Shown: positions 18,951 through 28,066 of the stretch, one piece after another
Layout of the letters: each line of letters opens with the position of its first letter
Numbering within the stretch: the first letter of the stretch is position 1
Assembly: GCA_963820035.1 (NCBI GenBank)
Contig: CAWFYK010000005.1
Coordinates: 508,034 to 572,033 of the forward strand
DNA: 64,000 bases
From: JAWWPG01 sp963820035
GTDB lineage: Bacteria; Actinomycetota; Actinomycetes; Propionibacteriales; Nocardioidaceae
Direction: 5' to 3'
Notes under the pieces: generated by a model
Told to the model about the DNA's origin: nothing
Database searches by the model: none
The model's input: the letters and a program-made list of their open reading frames with translations, nothing else
Program-made: the position numbers and the translations under genes

Positions 18951-19084
18951 TCTACGGTTGTCCCCAGCAAGCGCTGAACGGTTTCTCCGTCCACAGGGTC
19001 GAGCGGGTTCGGTCGACCTGTCGGTGGCTCCGGCTAGCGTCTTTCCTGACACCGATCCGGGTCCATGACCCGCCTAGCGTTTGG

Positions 19085-20133
<1,049 letters not shown>

Positions 20134-20134
<1 letters not shown>

Positions 20135-20718
20135 TGGCGCGGCGCCGGCGGCGACCCGGCCGGGAGGAACCACTCGATCCCGCTCCCGACCGAGGTCCGC
20201 TGGCCGATCCTGAGTCCGTCGCCCGGACGATCGTGCTCACGAAGCTGACCTCTCGAGCGCGATCGCGGCACGAGCTGAAGGATGCGTTGACCGAGCGGGA
20301 CGTGCCCGAGGATGTGGCCGACCGCGTGCTGGACCGGTTCACCGACGTGGGGCTCGTCGACGACGCGGCGTTCGCCAAGACCTGGGTCGAGTCACGACAG
20401 TCGTCTCGCGGACTGTCTCGTCGGGCGCTCGAGCTCGAGCTCCGCCGGAAGGGTGTCGACAACGAGACCGTCTCCGACAGCCTCGAGCAGATCGACGACG
20501 AAACGGAGTACGACGGCGCCCGCCGGCTGGTGGAGAAGAAGCTCCGCTCGGCTCGCAACGCCGACCCGCAAGCCCGATGGCGGCAGCTGGTGGGCGTACT
20601 GGCCCGGCGCGGCTACTCCTCGGGGTTGGCCATGCGGGTTGTCGCCGATGTGCTGCGGGACGAGTCCGCGGCGGGCGAGGCCGACGACGACCTGGCTCCG
20701 CCCAGCTCCCTGGCGTAG
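20134..20718 (+). CDS. recX: Regulatory protein RecX
   Basis: A 194-residue RecX family protein of helical repeats (ARTIVLTKLTSRARSRHELK, then DALTERDVPEDVADRVLDRF, and a C-terminal VLARRGYSSGLAMRVVADVL). RecX binds RecA filaments and limits their activity. Its start overlaps the recA stop. The last 106 bases run antiparallel over the 3' end of the nucleotidyltransferase gene. Confidence 0.92.
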
Positions 20719-21536
20719 AACGCCGCCACCGCATCATCGATCCTGGACGGCCAGGCGAGACCGGAGCGTTCAGCGGCAGCCCTGCCGTGGGTGAGCATCG
20801 CGGTGCGGACCGCGAGCATCGCGGTGACCGTCTCGTCGCGGTTCGGGCGTGGGACCGGCAGCGACTCCAATACCGCTCGCTGCTCACCCGACAGGCGGGA
20901 CGACCACTGCTTGACCCCCATCATGGGGAGCGGCTGGTTCGCCTCCACGAAGAGCCGGTAGAGCAGTTGCTGGGCGGTCATGACGCCGACCACCCCGAGC
21001 AGCCAGTCCTCCCGGGCCACCACCGCTGCGGGGAAGATCGCCTGCTGGCGGAAGAACTCCTCGACCAGGGCGGCGACCACCGTCGGGTCCGGGCCGCGAG
21101 GCGAGTCGTCCGGGGCCGGCACCACGGCATCCAGATCGTCCTTGTCCAGCGCCACCAGCCGGCTGCGGTAGGGGGAGGAGGACACGTCCGATGCCCGCTC
21201 GACCACCAGGTCGAGGCGCTCGCAGTCGGTCGTCACGGTGGCGAAGCAACCGGCCACCCCGGGCACCGCGGCGGCGATGATCGTCTCGATCACCGAGTCG
21301 AGCCAGTCCCGCCATCCCGCACAGAAGCCGTCGTACTCGTGATCTGCGACGGCGATCAGCACATCGAGGTCGGACCCGGCATCCGCGGCGCCGCGCCCGA
21401 CGGAGCCTCCGAGCCAGAGCGCTCGGACCCGGTCGTCGGATCCTGCCGCGCCCAGCAGAAGGTTGACCACGTGGTGATAGCCCCTCGGCAGCGGTTCGAG
21501 CGCCGTCACGACGGCGGGAGAAACGGGCGCGTCCAT
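20613..21536 (-). CDS. Nucleotidyltransferase-domain protein
   Basis: A 307-residue protein with an N-terminal polymerase-beta-like nucleotidyltransferase motif: WLGGSVGRGAADAGSDLDVL (about 40-60), where GS and D-x-D are the catalytic elements. The rest is helical and resembles aminoglycoside/kanamycin-type nucleotidyltransferases in layout, but a drug target cannot be inferred. ATG at 21536 is the first reasonable start in a longer open frame. The final ~35 codons (SSSASPAADSSRSTSATTRM) overlap recX and are low-complexity, so the real C-terminus may be only loosely conserved. Confidence 0.78.
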   Translation of the reverse strand: MDAPVSPAVVTALEPLPRGYHHVVNLLLGAAGSDDRVRALWLGGSVGRGAADAGSDLDVLIAVADHEYDGFCAGWRDWLDSVIETIIAAAVPGVAGCFATVTTDCERLDLVVERASDVSSSPYRSRLVALDKDDLDAVVPAPDDSPRGPDPTVVAALVEEFFRQQAIFPAAVVAREDWLLGVVGVMTAQQLLYRLFVEANQPLPMMGVKQWSSRLSGEQRAVLESLPVPRPNRDETVTAMLAVRTAMLTHGRAAAERSGLAWPSRIDDAVAAFYARELGGARSSSASPAADSSRSTSATTRMANPEE

Positions 21537-21773
21537 TCGCCAGACCCTAGCGACACCCCGTCGACGCTGCCGGGCCGATCCTTGACCTGCCCGAACGTCC
21601 GTCCTACCGTGAGAATTCACGAGCGCCTGCTCACGTCGCAACCGGCGGAGAGGAGTTTCGTCACCAGCAGTGTTCTCTGGGCGCGACGGCGCCATCTGGT
21701 GGCGTTTCGACGGTAGGCTCGCACGTCCCCCCGTGCGGGGGAGGCTCGCGGGGTCGATGATCGGAGTGGTCGG

Positions 21774-23396
21774 ATGGTGTGGCTTGGGCTGGTCGTCGTC
21801 GTGGTGATCGCCTGCGTCGGCGGCGGTCTGGTGGCGCGCCGTCGGTCGCCGACCGAGCAGGGTGCGTCGCGACCACAGAATGCCGACCGTGCCGGCTGGC
21901 TCGAGCCGCTGTCGCCGGCCGCCTCCGACGCCGTGCACAGCGAGGCCGCCGCACTGGTGCACCACCCTTCGCCGCGGCTCCCTGAGGTCGAGTCTGCGAA
22001 CCTGGCAGCGGCCGATGCCGTCCAGGAGGCGCTGGCCGCCCTGCGGGCTCGCGAGGACGAGATGCGGGTGCTCCGACGGGACCTTCACGAGCAGCACCTG
22101 GACATCGAGCGTCGTGAGGAGCGCCTCGTCCGACACGAGGAGCGGTTGGAAGAGGCGTCCCGACAGCTCGAGCAGCGAGCCGCGGACCTGGCCCACCTCG
22201 ATGACGAGCTTGCCGCGGAGCGGAGCGCCCTTCTCGACGTGGCCGCCGAGCGGCGCGAGATCCTGGAGCGGCTCGGCGAGCTGACCGCCGAGGAGGCCAA
22301 GGCCGAGCTGGTCTCCGACATCGAGCGCGAGGCGAAGCGAGAAGCGGCGGTTGTCGTGCGCGACCTCGAACGGGCCGCGGTCGCCGAAGCCGACTCCCGG
22401 GCCCGAAACATCATCGCGACGGCGATCCAACGGCTCGCCTCCGAGCAGACGTCGGAATCCGTCGTGTCGCTCGTGAGGCTGCCGGGTGACGACATGAAGG
22501 GCCGGATCATCGGTCGGGAGGGACGCAACATCCGGTCGTTCGAGCAGACGACAGGCGTGAACCTGATCATCGACGACACCCCGGAAGCCGTCGTGCTCTC
22601 CTGCTTCGACCCGGTACGGCGGGAGGTCGGCCGGATCACGTTGGAGGAGCTGGTCGCCGACGGTCGGATCCATCCCAGCCGCATCGAGGAGGTCTACGAG
22701 CGCAGCCTCGCCGAGGTCGACAGGCTCTGCCAGCGGGCCGGCGAGGATGCGTTGGTGGAGGTGGGGGTCACCGACGTCCACCCACACCTGGTCTTCACCC
22801 TGGGCCAGCTGCGCTACCGCACGTCATATGGCCAGAGCGTGCTCAAGCATCTTGTCGAGTCGGCGCACGCCGCTGGTCTGCTCGCCGCGGAGCTCGGGGT
22901 CGACGGCACGGTCGTCAAGCGTGCCGCATTGCTCCACGACATCGGAAAGGCGCTGACCCACGAGGCGGAGGGGAGCCACGCACTTGTCGGAGCGGAGCTC
23001 GCTCATCGCTATGACGAGTCGGCCGACGTGGTCCATGCCATCGAGGCGCACCACAACGAGGTCGAGCCCCGCACCATCGAGGCGATCCTCACCCAGGCCG
23101 CCGACGCGATCAGTGGCGGGCGTCCGGGAGCCCGCCGCGAGTCGCCGGAGGCGTACGTGAAGCGGCTCAAGCGGCTCGAGGAGATCGCGATGGCCTGTGA
23201 GGGCGTCGACAAGGTCTTCGCGATGCAGGCGGGCCGGGAGGTGCGGGTGATGGTGCTGCCCGACATCGTCGACGACATCGGCGCCCAGGTGCTGGCGCGG
23301 GACATCGCCAAGCAGATCGAGCACGAGCTGACCTACCCGGGGCAGATCAAGGTCACGGTCATCCGCGAGTCGAGGACGACGGAGATCGCTCGCTGA
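21774..23396 (+). CDS. rny: Ribonuclease Y
   Basis: A 540-residue endoribonuclease that starts mRNA decay at the membrane. Order: N-terminal membrane anchor (MVWLGLVVVVVIACVGGGLV), long charged coiled coil (about 75-210), KH domain (DDMKGRIIGREGRNIRSFEQ, about 237-300) and HD domain with LLHDIGKALTHEAEGSHA (about 382-400). Length and order match the family. A TAGGCT -10-like element at 21,714 is a possible promoter. It is inserted in the region where actinobacteria often have recX followed directly by miaB. Confidence 0.95.
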   Translation: MVWLGLVVVVVIACVGGGLVARRRSPTEQGASRPQNADRAGWLEPLSPAASDAVHSEAAALVHHPSPRLPEVESANLAAADAVQEALAALRAREDEMRVLRRDLHEQHLDIERREERLVRHEERLEEASRQLEQRAADLAHLDDELAAERSALLDVAAERREILERLGELTAEEAKAELVSDIEREAKREAAVVVRDLERAAVAEADSRARNIIATAIQRLASEQTSESVVSLVRLPGDDMKGRIIGREGRNIRSFEQTTGVNLIIDDTPEAVVLSCFDPVRREVGRITLEELVADGRIHPSRIEEVYERSLAEVDRLCQRAGEDALVEVGVTDVHPHLVFTLGQLRYRTSYGQSVLKHLVESAHAAGLLAAELGVDGTVVKRAALLHDIGKALTHEAEGSHALVGAELAHRYDESADVVHAIEAHHNEVEPRTIEAILTQAADAISGGRPGARRESPEAYVKRLKRLEEIAMACEGVDKVFAMQAGREVRVMVLPDIVDDIGAQVLARDIAKQIEHELTYPGQIKVTVIRESRTTEIAR

Positions 23397-23414
23397 GGTG
23401 TCTCCTCGGCCTTG

Positions 23415-23427
23415 TACGATCCCGGCA
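23415..23427 (+). promoter_or_regulatory. Leaderless -10 element of the NUDIX-GNAT gene
   Basis: TACGAT (23415-23420) is followed by six bases and then the A of ATG at 23427, placing the expected transcription start on the start codon. No ribosome binding site precedes the ATG. This TANNNT-N6-ATG pattern is the standard leaderless arrangement in actinobacteria. Confidence 0.6.
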
Positions 23428-24410
23428 TGACGGAGAGTCTCCGGCGTACCTGGGACGGGCTCGAGATCGCGGTCGATCGACCCAACGGATCCAGCGTTGT
23501 CGTCCGCCGCCCCGGCTCCCGTGGGGACCCCGAGGTGCTGGTGCTGCATCGCAACGCACGAGGTCCCGCGTTCGAGGGCGACTGGGCTTGGACCAGCCCG
23601 GCGGGCTGTCGGCAGCCCGGCGAGGCGGTCTTCCCAGCTGCGCTTCGCGAGCTGAGCGAGGAGGCCGGTCTGGAGGGACTCGTGCCGTGGGCCGTGGATC
23701 TCTCGGGCGACTGGTCCTGCTTCGCCGTCGACCTTCCCGACGGGTGCGAGGTCGAGCTCGTCGACCCGGAACATGATCGGTTCGTCTGGGTGTCTCCGGC
23801 CGAGGCGGCGAGGATGGTGCTGCCCGCGTTCGTCGCGGGGCAGCAGGGCAAGGCGGCGCGGGTGCCGAGAGTCGCCCTCGCGTTCCGGCCCATGGAGGAT
23901 CGCGACCTCGCAGCCGTCGCACGGTGGCAGCAGACCCCGCATGTGCGGGAGTGGTGGGACTCTCGCAGCCCGGACGAGGATTCGGTGCGCGCTCGCTATG
24001 CCCCGCGGCTGCGCGGCGAGCGGCCCACCCGGATGTGGATCGCCGAGATCGACGACACCCCGGCCGGCTTCCTGCAGGACTACCGGGTCCGGGACTACCC
24101 CGACTATGCCGTCGCGACGGGAGACCCCGATGCCGTCGGCTTCGACTACGTGATCGGCGAGCCCGCATGGGTAGACCGCGGGATCGGCACCAGGATGGTC
24201 TGGGAGTTCTGCCGTGACGTCCTGCGCGTCCACTACCCCGACGCGGTGCACGTGCTCGCGAGCCCCAGCCATCGCAATCACCGCTCGCTGCGGGTCCTCG
24301 CCAAGTGTGGCTTCCGCCAGGGGCGGCGGATCGACGAGGTCACCTGTCCCGGTGAGCCGGCCGGCGCCGAGATCGTCTGCACTCTCGATGTGCGGCACTG
24401 GCTCGGCTGA
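23427..24410 (+). CDS. NUDIX hydrolase-GNAT acetyltransferase fusion
   Basis: A 327-residue two-domain protein. Residues about 1-150 are a NUDIX domain with a complete box, G-x5-E-x7-REUxEExGU, seen as GCRQPGE then RELSEEAGL (60-82). Residues about 155-325 are a GNAT domain: LAFRPMEDRDLAAVARWQQT, then GEPAWVDRGIGTRMVWEFCR (acetyl-CoA binding) and SPSHRNHRSLRVLAKCGFR. The GNAT half resembles the AAC(6')/RimJ-like group. The NUDIX half would hydrolyse a nucleoside-diphosphate derivative, the GNAT half acetylate an amine; how they cooperate is unknown. ATG at 23427 is supported by the leaderless promoter. Confidence 0.85.
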   Translation: MTESLRRTWDGLEIAVDRPNGSSVVVRRPGSRGDPEVLVLHRNARGPAFEGDWAWTSPAGCRQPGEAVFPAALRELSEEAGLEGLVPWAVDLSGDWSCFAVDLPDGCEVELVDPEHDRFVWVSPAEAARMVLPAFVAGQQGKAARVPRVALAFRPMEDRDLAAVARWQQTPHVREWWDSRSPDEDSVRARYAPRLRGERPTRMWIAEIDDTPAGFLQDYRVRDYPDYAVATGDPDAVGFDYVIGEPAWVDRGIGTRMVWEFCRDVLRVHYPDAVHVLASPSHRNHRSLRVLAKCGFRQGRRIDEVTCPGEPAGAEIVCTLDVRHWLG

Positions 24411-24415
24411 CGGCA

Positions 24416-24428
24416 TACGCTGGCCGGA
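24416..24428 (+). promoter_or_regulatory. Leaderless -10 element of the AraC-type gene
   Basis: TACGCT (24416-24421) is followed by six bases and the ATG at 24428, the same spacing as for the preceding gene. No ribosome binding site is visible. Confidence 0.55.
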
Positions 24429-25282
24429 TGACCGAGCCGGCCGACGACGCCCTCGCGAGGTCCGCCACCAAGACGCCGGACCCAGCCTTGCGTAACCTCG
24501 TCACCACCTATCACGGCTACTGCTACGACCCGGGGGGGCCGTCGATCCACCACGGCCTGCCGTCCACCGGTCTCACCGTCGTGCTCGCGCTGGAGCGGCC
24601 GATCGACGTCGGCTGGCTGGGTGAGGCGGGGAGCCGGCGACAGAGCTGGACGTTGGCGTCCGGACTCAGCATGTCCTGTGCGGCCATCTACCAGTCCGGG
24701 CGCCAGCACGGGATCACCCTCGACCTCACTCCGCTCGGCGCGCGCGTCCTCCTCGGCGTCCCCGCTTCCGAGCTCGGCCGCCAGCTGATCAGCCTCGGCG
24801 ACCTGATCGGCGCTGCTGCCGAGGCGCAGCTCTACGACGCCGTCGCCGGTGCGCATGCTTGGCCGGCCCGGTTCGCGGAGCTCGACCGGTGGCTGCTGAG
24901 GTGCGCTGCGGCACGGGCCGGCCGGCCGGCCCGACCGGAGCCGACCCTCCGCCACGCCTGGGAGCGACTGCACGTCACGCGGGGCCGGCTGCCGATCACC
25001 CGACTGGCTGCTGACGTGGGCTGGAGCCGCCGGCACCTCAGCCAGCGGTTCGCCGCCGAGTTCGGCATCGGTCCGAAGCAGGCCGCACGGCTGGTCAGGT
25101 TCGGCTGGGCCCGAGACCTGGTGGGGAGCGACCACCGCCCTCTTGCCGAGGTCGCCGCGACGTGTGGCTACGCCGACCAGGCGCATCTCACCCGAGAGTG
25201 GCGAGAGCTGGTCGGGCTGCCGCCGACGACCTGGCTGGCCGAAGAGCGCCCATTCCTTCAAGACGCCGACCACCAGGCTTGA
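24428..25282 (+). CDS. AraC family transcriptional regulator
   Basis: A 284-residue regulator. The C-terminal ~95 residues hold two helix-turn-helix motifs (LPITRLAADVGWSRRHLSQR and RPLAEVAATCGYADQAHLTR) ending in LVGLPPTTW, the AraC/XylS signature. The N-terminal ~170 residues resemble the ligand-binding part of regulators that control neighbouring small enzymes. It ends 12 bases before a VOC (glyoxalase-like) gene in the same direction, a common pairing in which the regulator controls the dioxygenase-fold protein. Confidence 0.88.
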   Translation: MTEPADDALARSATKTPDPALRNLVTTYHGYCYDPGGPSIHHGLPSTGLTVVLALERPIDVGWLGEAGSRRQSWTLASGLSMSCAAIYQSGRQHGITLDLTPLGARVLLGVPASELGRQLISLGDLIGAAAEAQLYDAVAGAHAWPARFAELDRWLLRCAAARAGRPARPEPTLRHAWERLHVTRGRLPITRLAADVGWSRRHLSQRFAAEFGIGPKQAARLVRFGWARDLVGSDHRPLAEVAATCGYADQAHLTREWRELVGLPPTTWLAEERPFLQDADHQA

Positions 25283-25294
25283 CACCATCGTGAC

Positions 25295-25726
25295 ATGACA
25301 GAAACGACGAGCACCACCACCGCGACCACCACCACCTCCCCGGCGCCGACCGTCTGGCACTCGCTGAGCTATGCCGACGCGACGGCGGGCATCGAGTTCC
25401 TCACCTCGACGTTCGGCTTCGTCGTCAAGGCCGTCCACCGCGACGAGGACGACCCGTCGAAGGTCGTCCACGCCCAGCTCGACTGGCCAGCTGGAGGCGG
25501 CGTCATGCTGGGGTCCAGCCCGCGGCCGGAGGGCTGGCCCGAGATCCGCGGCAAGGCGAGCGCCTACTGCGTCACCGACGACCCGGACGCCATCTACGAG
25601 AAGGCGAAGGCTGCCGGCGTGACCGTGCTCCGGGAGATCCGCGACGAGGACTACGGCGGCCGTGGCTTCACCGTCCTCGACCCGGAGGGCAACACCTGGA
25701 GCTTCGGCAGCTACCCCGGCGAATAA
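25295..25726 (+). CDS. VOC family (glyoxalase/bleomycin-resistance-like) protein
   Basis: A 143-residue vicinal-oxygen-chelate protein. A Thr-rich N-terminal tail (residues 2-16) precedes the fold VWHSLSYADATAGIEFLTST and the C-terminal GGRGFTVLDPEGNTWSFGSY motif typical of the family. The start lies 12 bases after the AraC-type gene. Metal ligands expected in VOC enzymes (His near 22, Glu near the end) are only partly identifiable, so binding rather than catalysis is possible. Repeat array 1 begins 4 bases after its stop. Confidence 0.85.
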   Translation: MTETTSTTTATTTTSPAPTVWHSLSYADATAGIEFLTSTFGFVVKAVHRDEDDPSKVVHAQLDWPAGGGVMLGSSPRPEGWPEIRGKASAYCVTDDPDAIYEKAKAAGVTVLREIRDEDYGGRGFTVLDPEGNTWSFGSYPGE

Positions 25727-25729
25727 CCG

Positions 25730-25862
25730 ACCATCCGAGACTTTCGACACCACCATCCGAGAGTTTTGGCACGACCATCCGAGACTTTCGGCACGACCAT
25801 CCGAGATTTTTGGCACGACGATCCGAGACTTTCGGTCGCACCATTCCGAGAGTGTTCGCCGC
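25730..25862 (+). repeat. 22-bp tandem repeat array 1 (six units, sense to the VOC gene)
   Basis: Units begin at 25730, 25752, 25774, 25796, 25818 and 25840 (the last is 23 bp). The core is ATCCGAGA followed by a variable base, TTT, and CGGCACG or a variant; ACC or ACG starts each unit. There are no unique spacers, so this is not CRISPR. Many units contain CCGA-N5-TCGG or its G-U variant TTGG, a possible small hairpin. The array starts directly after the VOC stop codon. Confidence 0.95.
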
Positions 25863-26110
25863 ACGATGGTCTGTGGGTGAAAGGCGCTGTGACGCGTCGG
25901 CTCCCGGGCTGGGCCTGTCGTTCTGGCGCGTCCGGTTAGTCGCATGAACGGATCCACGCACATGCGTGGAGTTGCGATCAGGTCGCGATCTCAACGGCAA
26001 TAGCACCGCACATGCGTGAATATCTTCGCCCTTGGTCAGGTGCCAAGCCAACCGGGGTGACCCGGGAACTGGCGCATCACTGCGCGTCTTGCTTTTCGCC
26101 AGCACGGTTA
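25863..26110. other. Spacer between the two inverted repeat arrays
   Basis: No gene is seen in these 248 bases. CGCACATGCGTG occurs twice, at 25957-25968 and 26007-26018, exactly 50 bp apart; the first lies inside the near-palindrome CACGCACATGCGTG (25955-25968). The role is unknown. Confidence 0.6.
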
Positions 26111-26262
26111 CGACGAGAGTGTCGGATCGTCGTGTCGGAACTCTCGGATGGTGGTGTCGGAACTCTCGGATGGTGGTGTCGAAACTCTCGGATGGTGGTG
26201 TCGGAACTCTCGGATGGTGGTGTCGGAACTCTCGGATGGTGGTGCCGAAACTCTCGGATGGT
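26111..26262 (-). repeat. 22-bp tandem repeat array 2 (six full units and one partial, opposite orientation)
   Basis: Full units begin on the plus strand at 26131, 26153, 26175, 26197, 26219 and 26241, preceded by a degenerate unit from 26111. Read on the minus strand each contains ATCCGAGAGTT followed by CCGACAC or TCGGCAC. The array ends 26 bases before the stop of the minus-strand ABC ATPase gene, so it lies just 3' of that gene in the sense direction. It is more homogeneous than array 1. Confidence 0.95.
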
Positions 26263-26288
26263 CCTCTTGGCTCCGGCGAGGACGGGCG

Positions 26289-27263
26289 TCAGCCGGCCGC
26301 CTGGTAGATCCGGCGTACGACGTCCTCGATGTCGGGCTCCTCGATCGAGAGGTCGCGCAGGTCGGCGCGTTCGGCCACCGCGGCCAGGACGGCAGCCGCG
26401 GTGGTCGCCTGGGAGTCGAAGCCGAGCCGCTGCCGCAGCCCTTCGCCCTCACTCCCGAGGTGGCGGGTTCCGGCGATGCCCAGCAGGTCGGCGGTCGGCT
26501 CCATCAGGTCCAGCACCAGAACCCGTTGGGCGCCGACGGTGGCGCCGAGCCCGCGCAGGCTGCCGTCATAGGCCAGCCGACCGTGGTCGACCACCAGCAC
26601 TCGCTCACACAACCGCTCGATGTCCCCCATGTCGTGGGTGGTGAGCAGCAGCGTGGTGCCCTTGGTGGCTCGCTCGGTGATGAGGAACTCCCGCAACCGG
26701 GCCTTCGACAACACGTCGAGCCCGATCGTCGGCTCGTCGAGGATGACCAGCTCGGGGGAGTGCAGCAGCGCCGCGGCGATCTCGGCCCTCATCCGCTGGC
26801 CGAGGGACAGCTGGCGGACCGGCGTGTCGAGGGTCTCGGTCATCTCGAGCTGCTCCACGAGCTCCTCGGTACGACGGCTCGCCACGGCCGGGTCGAGCCG
26901 GTGGATCGCCCCCAGGATCGAGAAGGACTCTCGAAGGGGGAGGTCCCACCAGAGCTGGGACCGCTGGCCGAAGACAACTCCGATCCGACGGGACAGCTCA
27001 CGGCGGCTCTTGAGCGGGTCGAGCCCACACGTGCGGACCCGCCCCGAGGTGGGCACCAGGATGCCGCAGAGCATCTTGATGGTCGTCGACTTGCCGGCGC
27101 CGTTCGCGCCGATGTAGCCGACCGACTCGCCGGGGGACACGCGGAAGGTCATCTCGTCGACGGCAGCGAGGGTCGTCCGGACGCCCCGCCCGCCCGCCGG
27201 GTTCTTGCGCTTGATGGCGAAGGTGCGCGTCAGGTCGGTGATGTCGATGATCGGGTCGGTCAT
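26289..27263 (-). CDS. ABC-2 exporter ATP-binding protein (COG4586 type)
   Basis: A 324-residue nucleotide-binding subunit. Walker A GANGAGKST is at 52-60, signature LSLGQRMRAE, Walker B LVILDEPTIGLDV and H-loop LTTHDMGDIE. The N-terminal extension and the sequence GQRSQLWWDLP are typical of the COG4586 group, which works with COG4587 and COG3694 permeases; a cyanobacterial set of this kind exports methyl viologen. Its ATG overlaps the stop of the upstream permease (ATGA). Repeat array 2 lies immediately downstream. Substrate unknown. Confidence 0.9.
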   Translation of the reverse strand: MTDPIIDITDLTRTFAIKRKNPAGGRGVRTTLAAVDEMTFRVSPGESVGYIGANGAGKSTTIKMLCGILVPTSGRVRTCGLDPLKSRRELSRRIGVVFGQRSQLWWDLPLRESFSILGAIHRLDPAVASRRTEELVEQLEMTETLDTPVRQLSLGQRMRAEIAAALLHSPELVILDEPTIGLDVLSKARLREFLITERATKGTTLLLTTHDMGDIERLCERVLVVDHGRLAYDGSLRGLGATVGAQRVLVLDLMEPTADLLGIAGTRHLGSEGEGLRQRLGFDSQATTAAAVLAAVAERADLRDLSIEEPDIEDVVRRIYQAAG

Positions 27264-28066
27264 CCGCCGCCTCCCTGGTAGTGCCGGGTTCCCCACCGCC
27301 ACAACGTCAATGCCACGAACCACACCCAGAGCGCCGCGACCGGCGTCAGCCATGCCAACCAGGTCGGCAACCCGGCTGGGCCTGGCAGGTGGAGCAGCGC
27401 CAGCGTCGGCAGGTACGCCGTGAACGTTACCGGCACCAGGTAGCCGAACAGCAGCCTGAGCGGGCCGGGGAAGATCGACGCGGGCTGCGACGAGGCGTAC
27501 GAGCCGCCGTACGTGAAGCTGTTGGTGACCTCGGCACCGTTGATGAGGAAGAACTGCAGGCTCGCCGCACACACGAAGAGCCCCGCGAAGATCGCTGTCC
27601 CGAACACCACCGCCATCGCGATGATGACGACGTTGCGGCCATCCATCGGCACCTCGCTCAGCCGCAGCCCGAAGACCAACGCCACCAAGGCGACGATGAT
27701 CCGGGAGATCCGCCTCAGGTCGAGCTCGCTCGTCATCAGCTGGGTCAGCAACGGGAGCGGCCGAAGGTAGAACGCGTCGACGGTGCCCGCCCGGATGTAC
27801 GTCGGGAGCCGGTCGAGGTGTCCGACCACCAGGTCGGCCGTGGAGAAGGCCAGGTTCGACAGCCCGAAGAGCACCAACATGGCGTGGAAGTTGAGACCGC
27901 CGAGCACCTGGATGTTGTGGAAGATGACCCACACCTCGCCGAACTCGGTGATGCCGATCAGCAGTGAGCCGGCCACATCGAGGCCGAAGCCGGCCGGGTA
28001 GCTGAGCTGCGCCCGGATGCGGGAGGCGAGGACGACCCGGTAGGGCGATGCCAGCAACTCAGCCAC
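27260..28066 (-). CDS. ABC-2 exporter permease (COG3694 type)
   Basis: About 268 residues and six membrane spans (AGSLLIGITEFGEVWVIFHN, IAMAVVFGTAIFAGLFVCAA and others). The segment FGYLVPVTFTAYLPTLALLH is characteristic of this permease group. GTG at 28066 overlaps the previous gene by a few bases and is chosen as start; a GTG at 28096 is an alternative adding ten residues. It lies in the middle of a three-gene exporter operon read on the minus strand. Confidence 0.85.
   Translation of the reverse strand: MAELLASPYRVVLASRIRAQLSYPAGFGLDVAGSLLIGITEFGEVWVIFHNIQVLGGLNFHAMLVLFGLSNLAFSTADLVVGHLDRLPTYIRAGTVDAFYLRPLPLLTQLMTSELDLRRISRIIVALVALVFGLRLSEVPMDGRNVVIIAMAVVFGTAIFAGLFVCAASLQFFLINGAEVTNSFTYGGSYASSQPASIFPGPLRLLFGYLVPVTFTAYLPTLALLHLPGPAGLPTWLAWLTPVAALWVWFVALTLWRWGTRHYQGGGG

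Noticed and set aside
21727..21752. Stem-loop of C and G runs upstream of rny as a riboswitch
   Set aside because: Only a short GC hairpin; no conserved riboswitch core or downstream terminator is seen.
25730..26262. CRISPR array
   Set aside because: Units abut with no unique spacers, the period is 22 bp and no cas genes are present.
26012..26644. Proteins with repeated ELSDGG / LGWWCRNSRMVV segments
   Set aside because: They are translations of the 22-bp repeats in frames with no ribosome binding site and differ in all frames.
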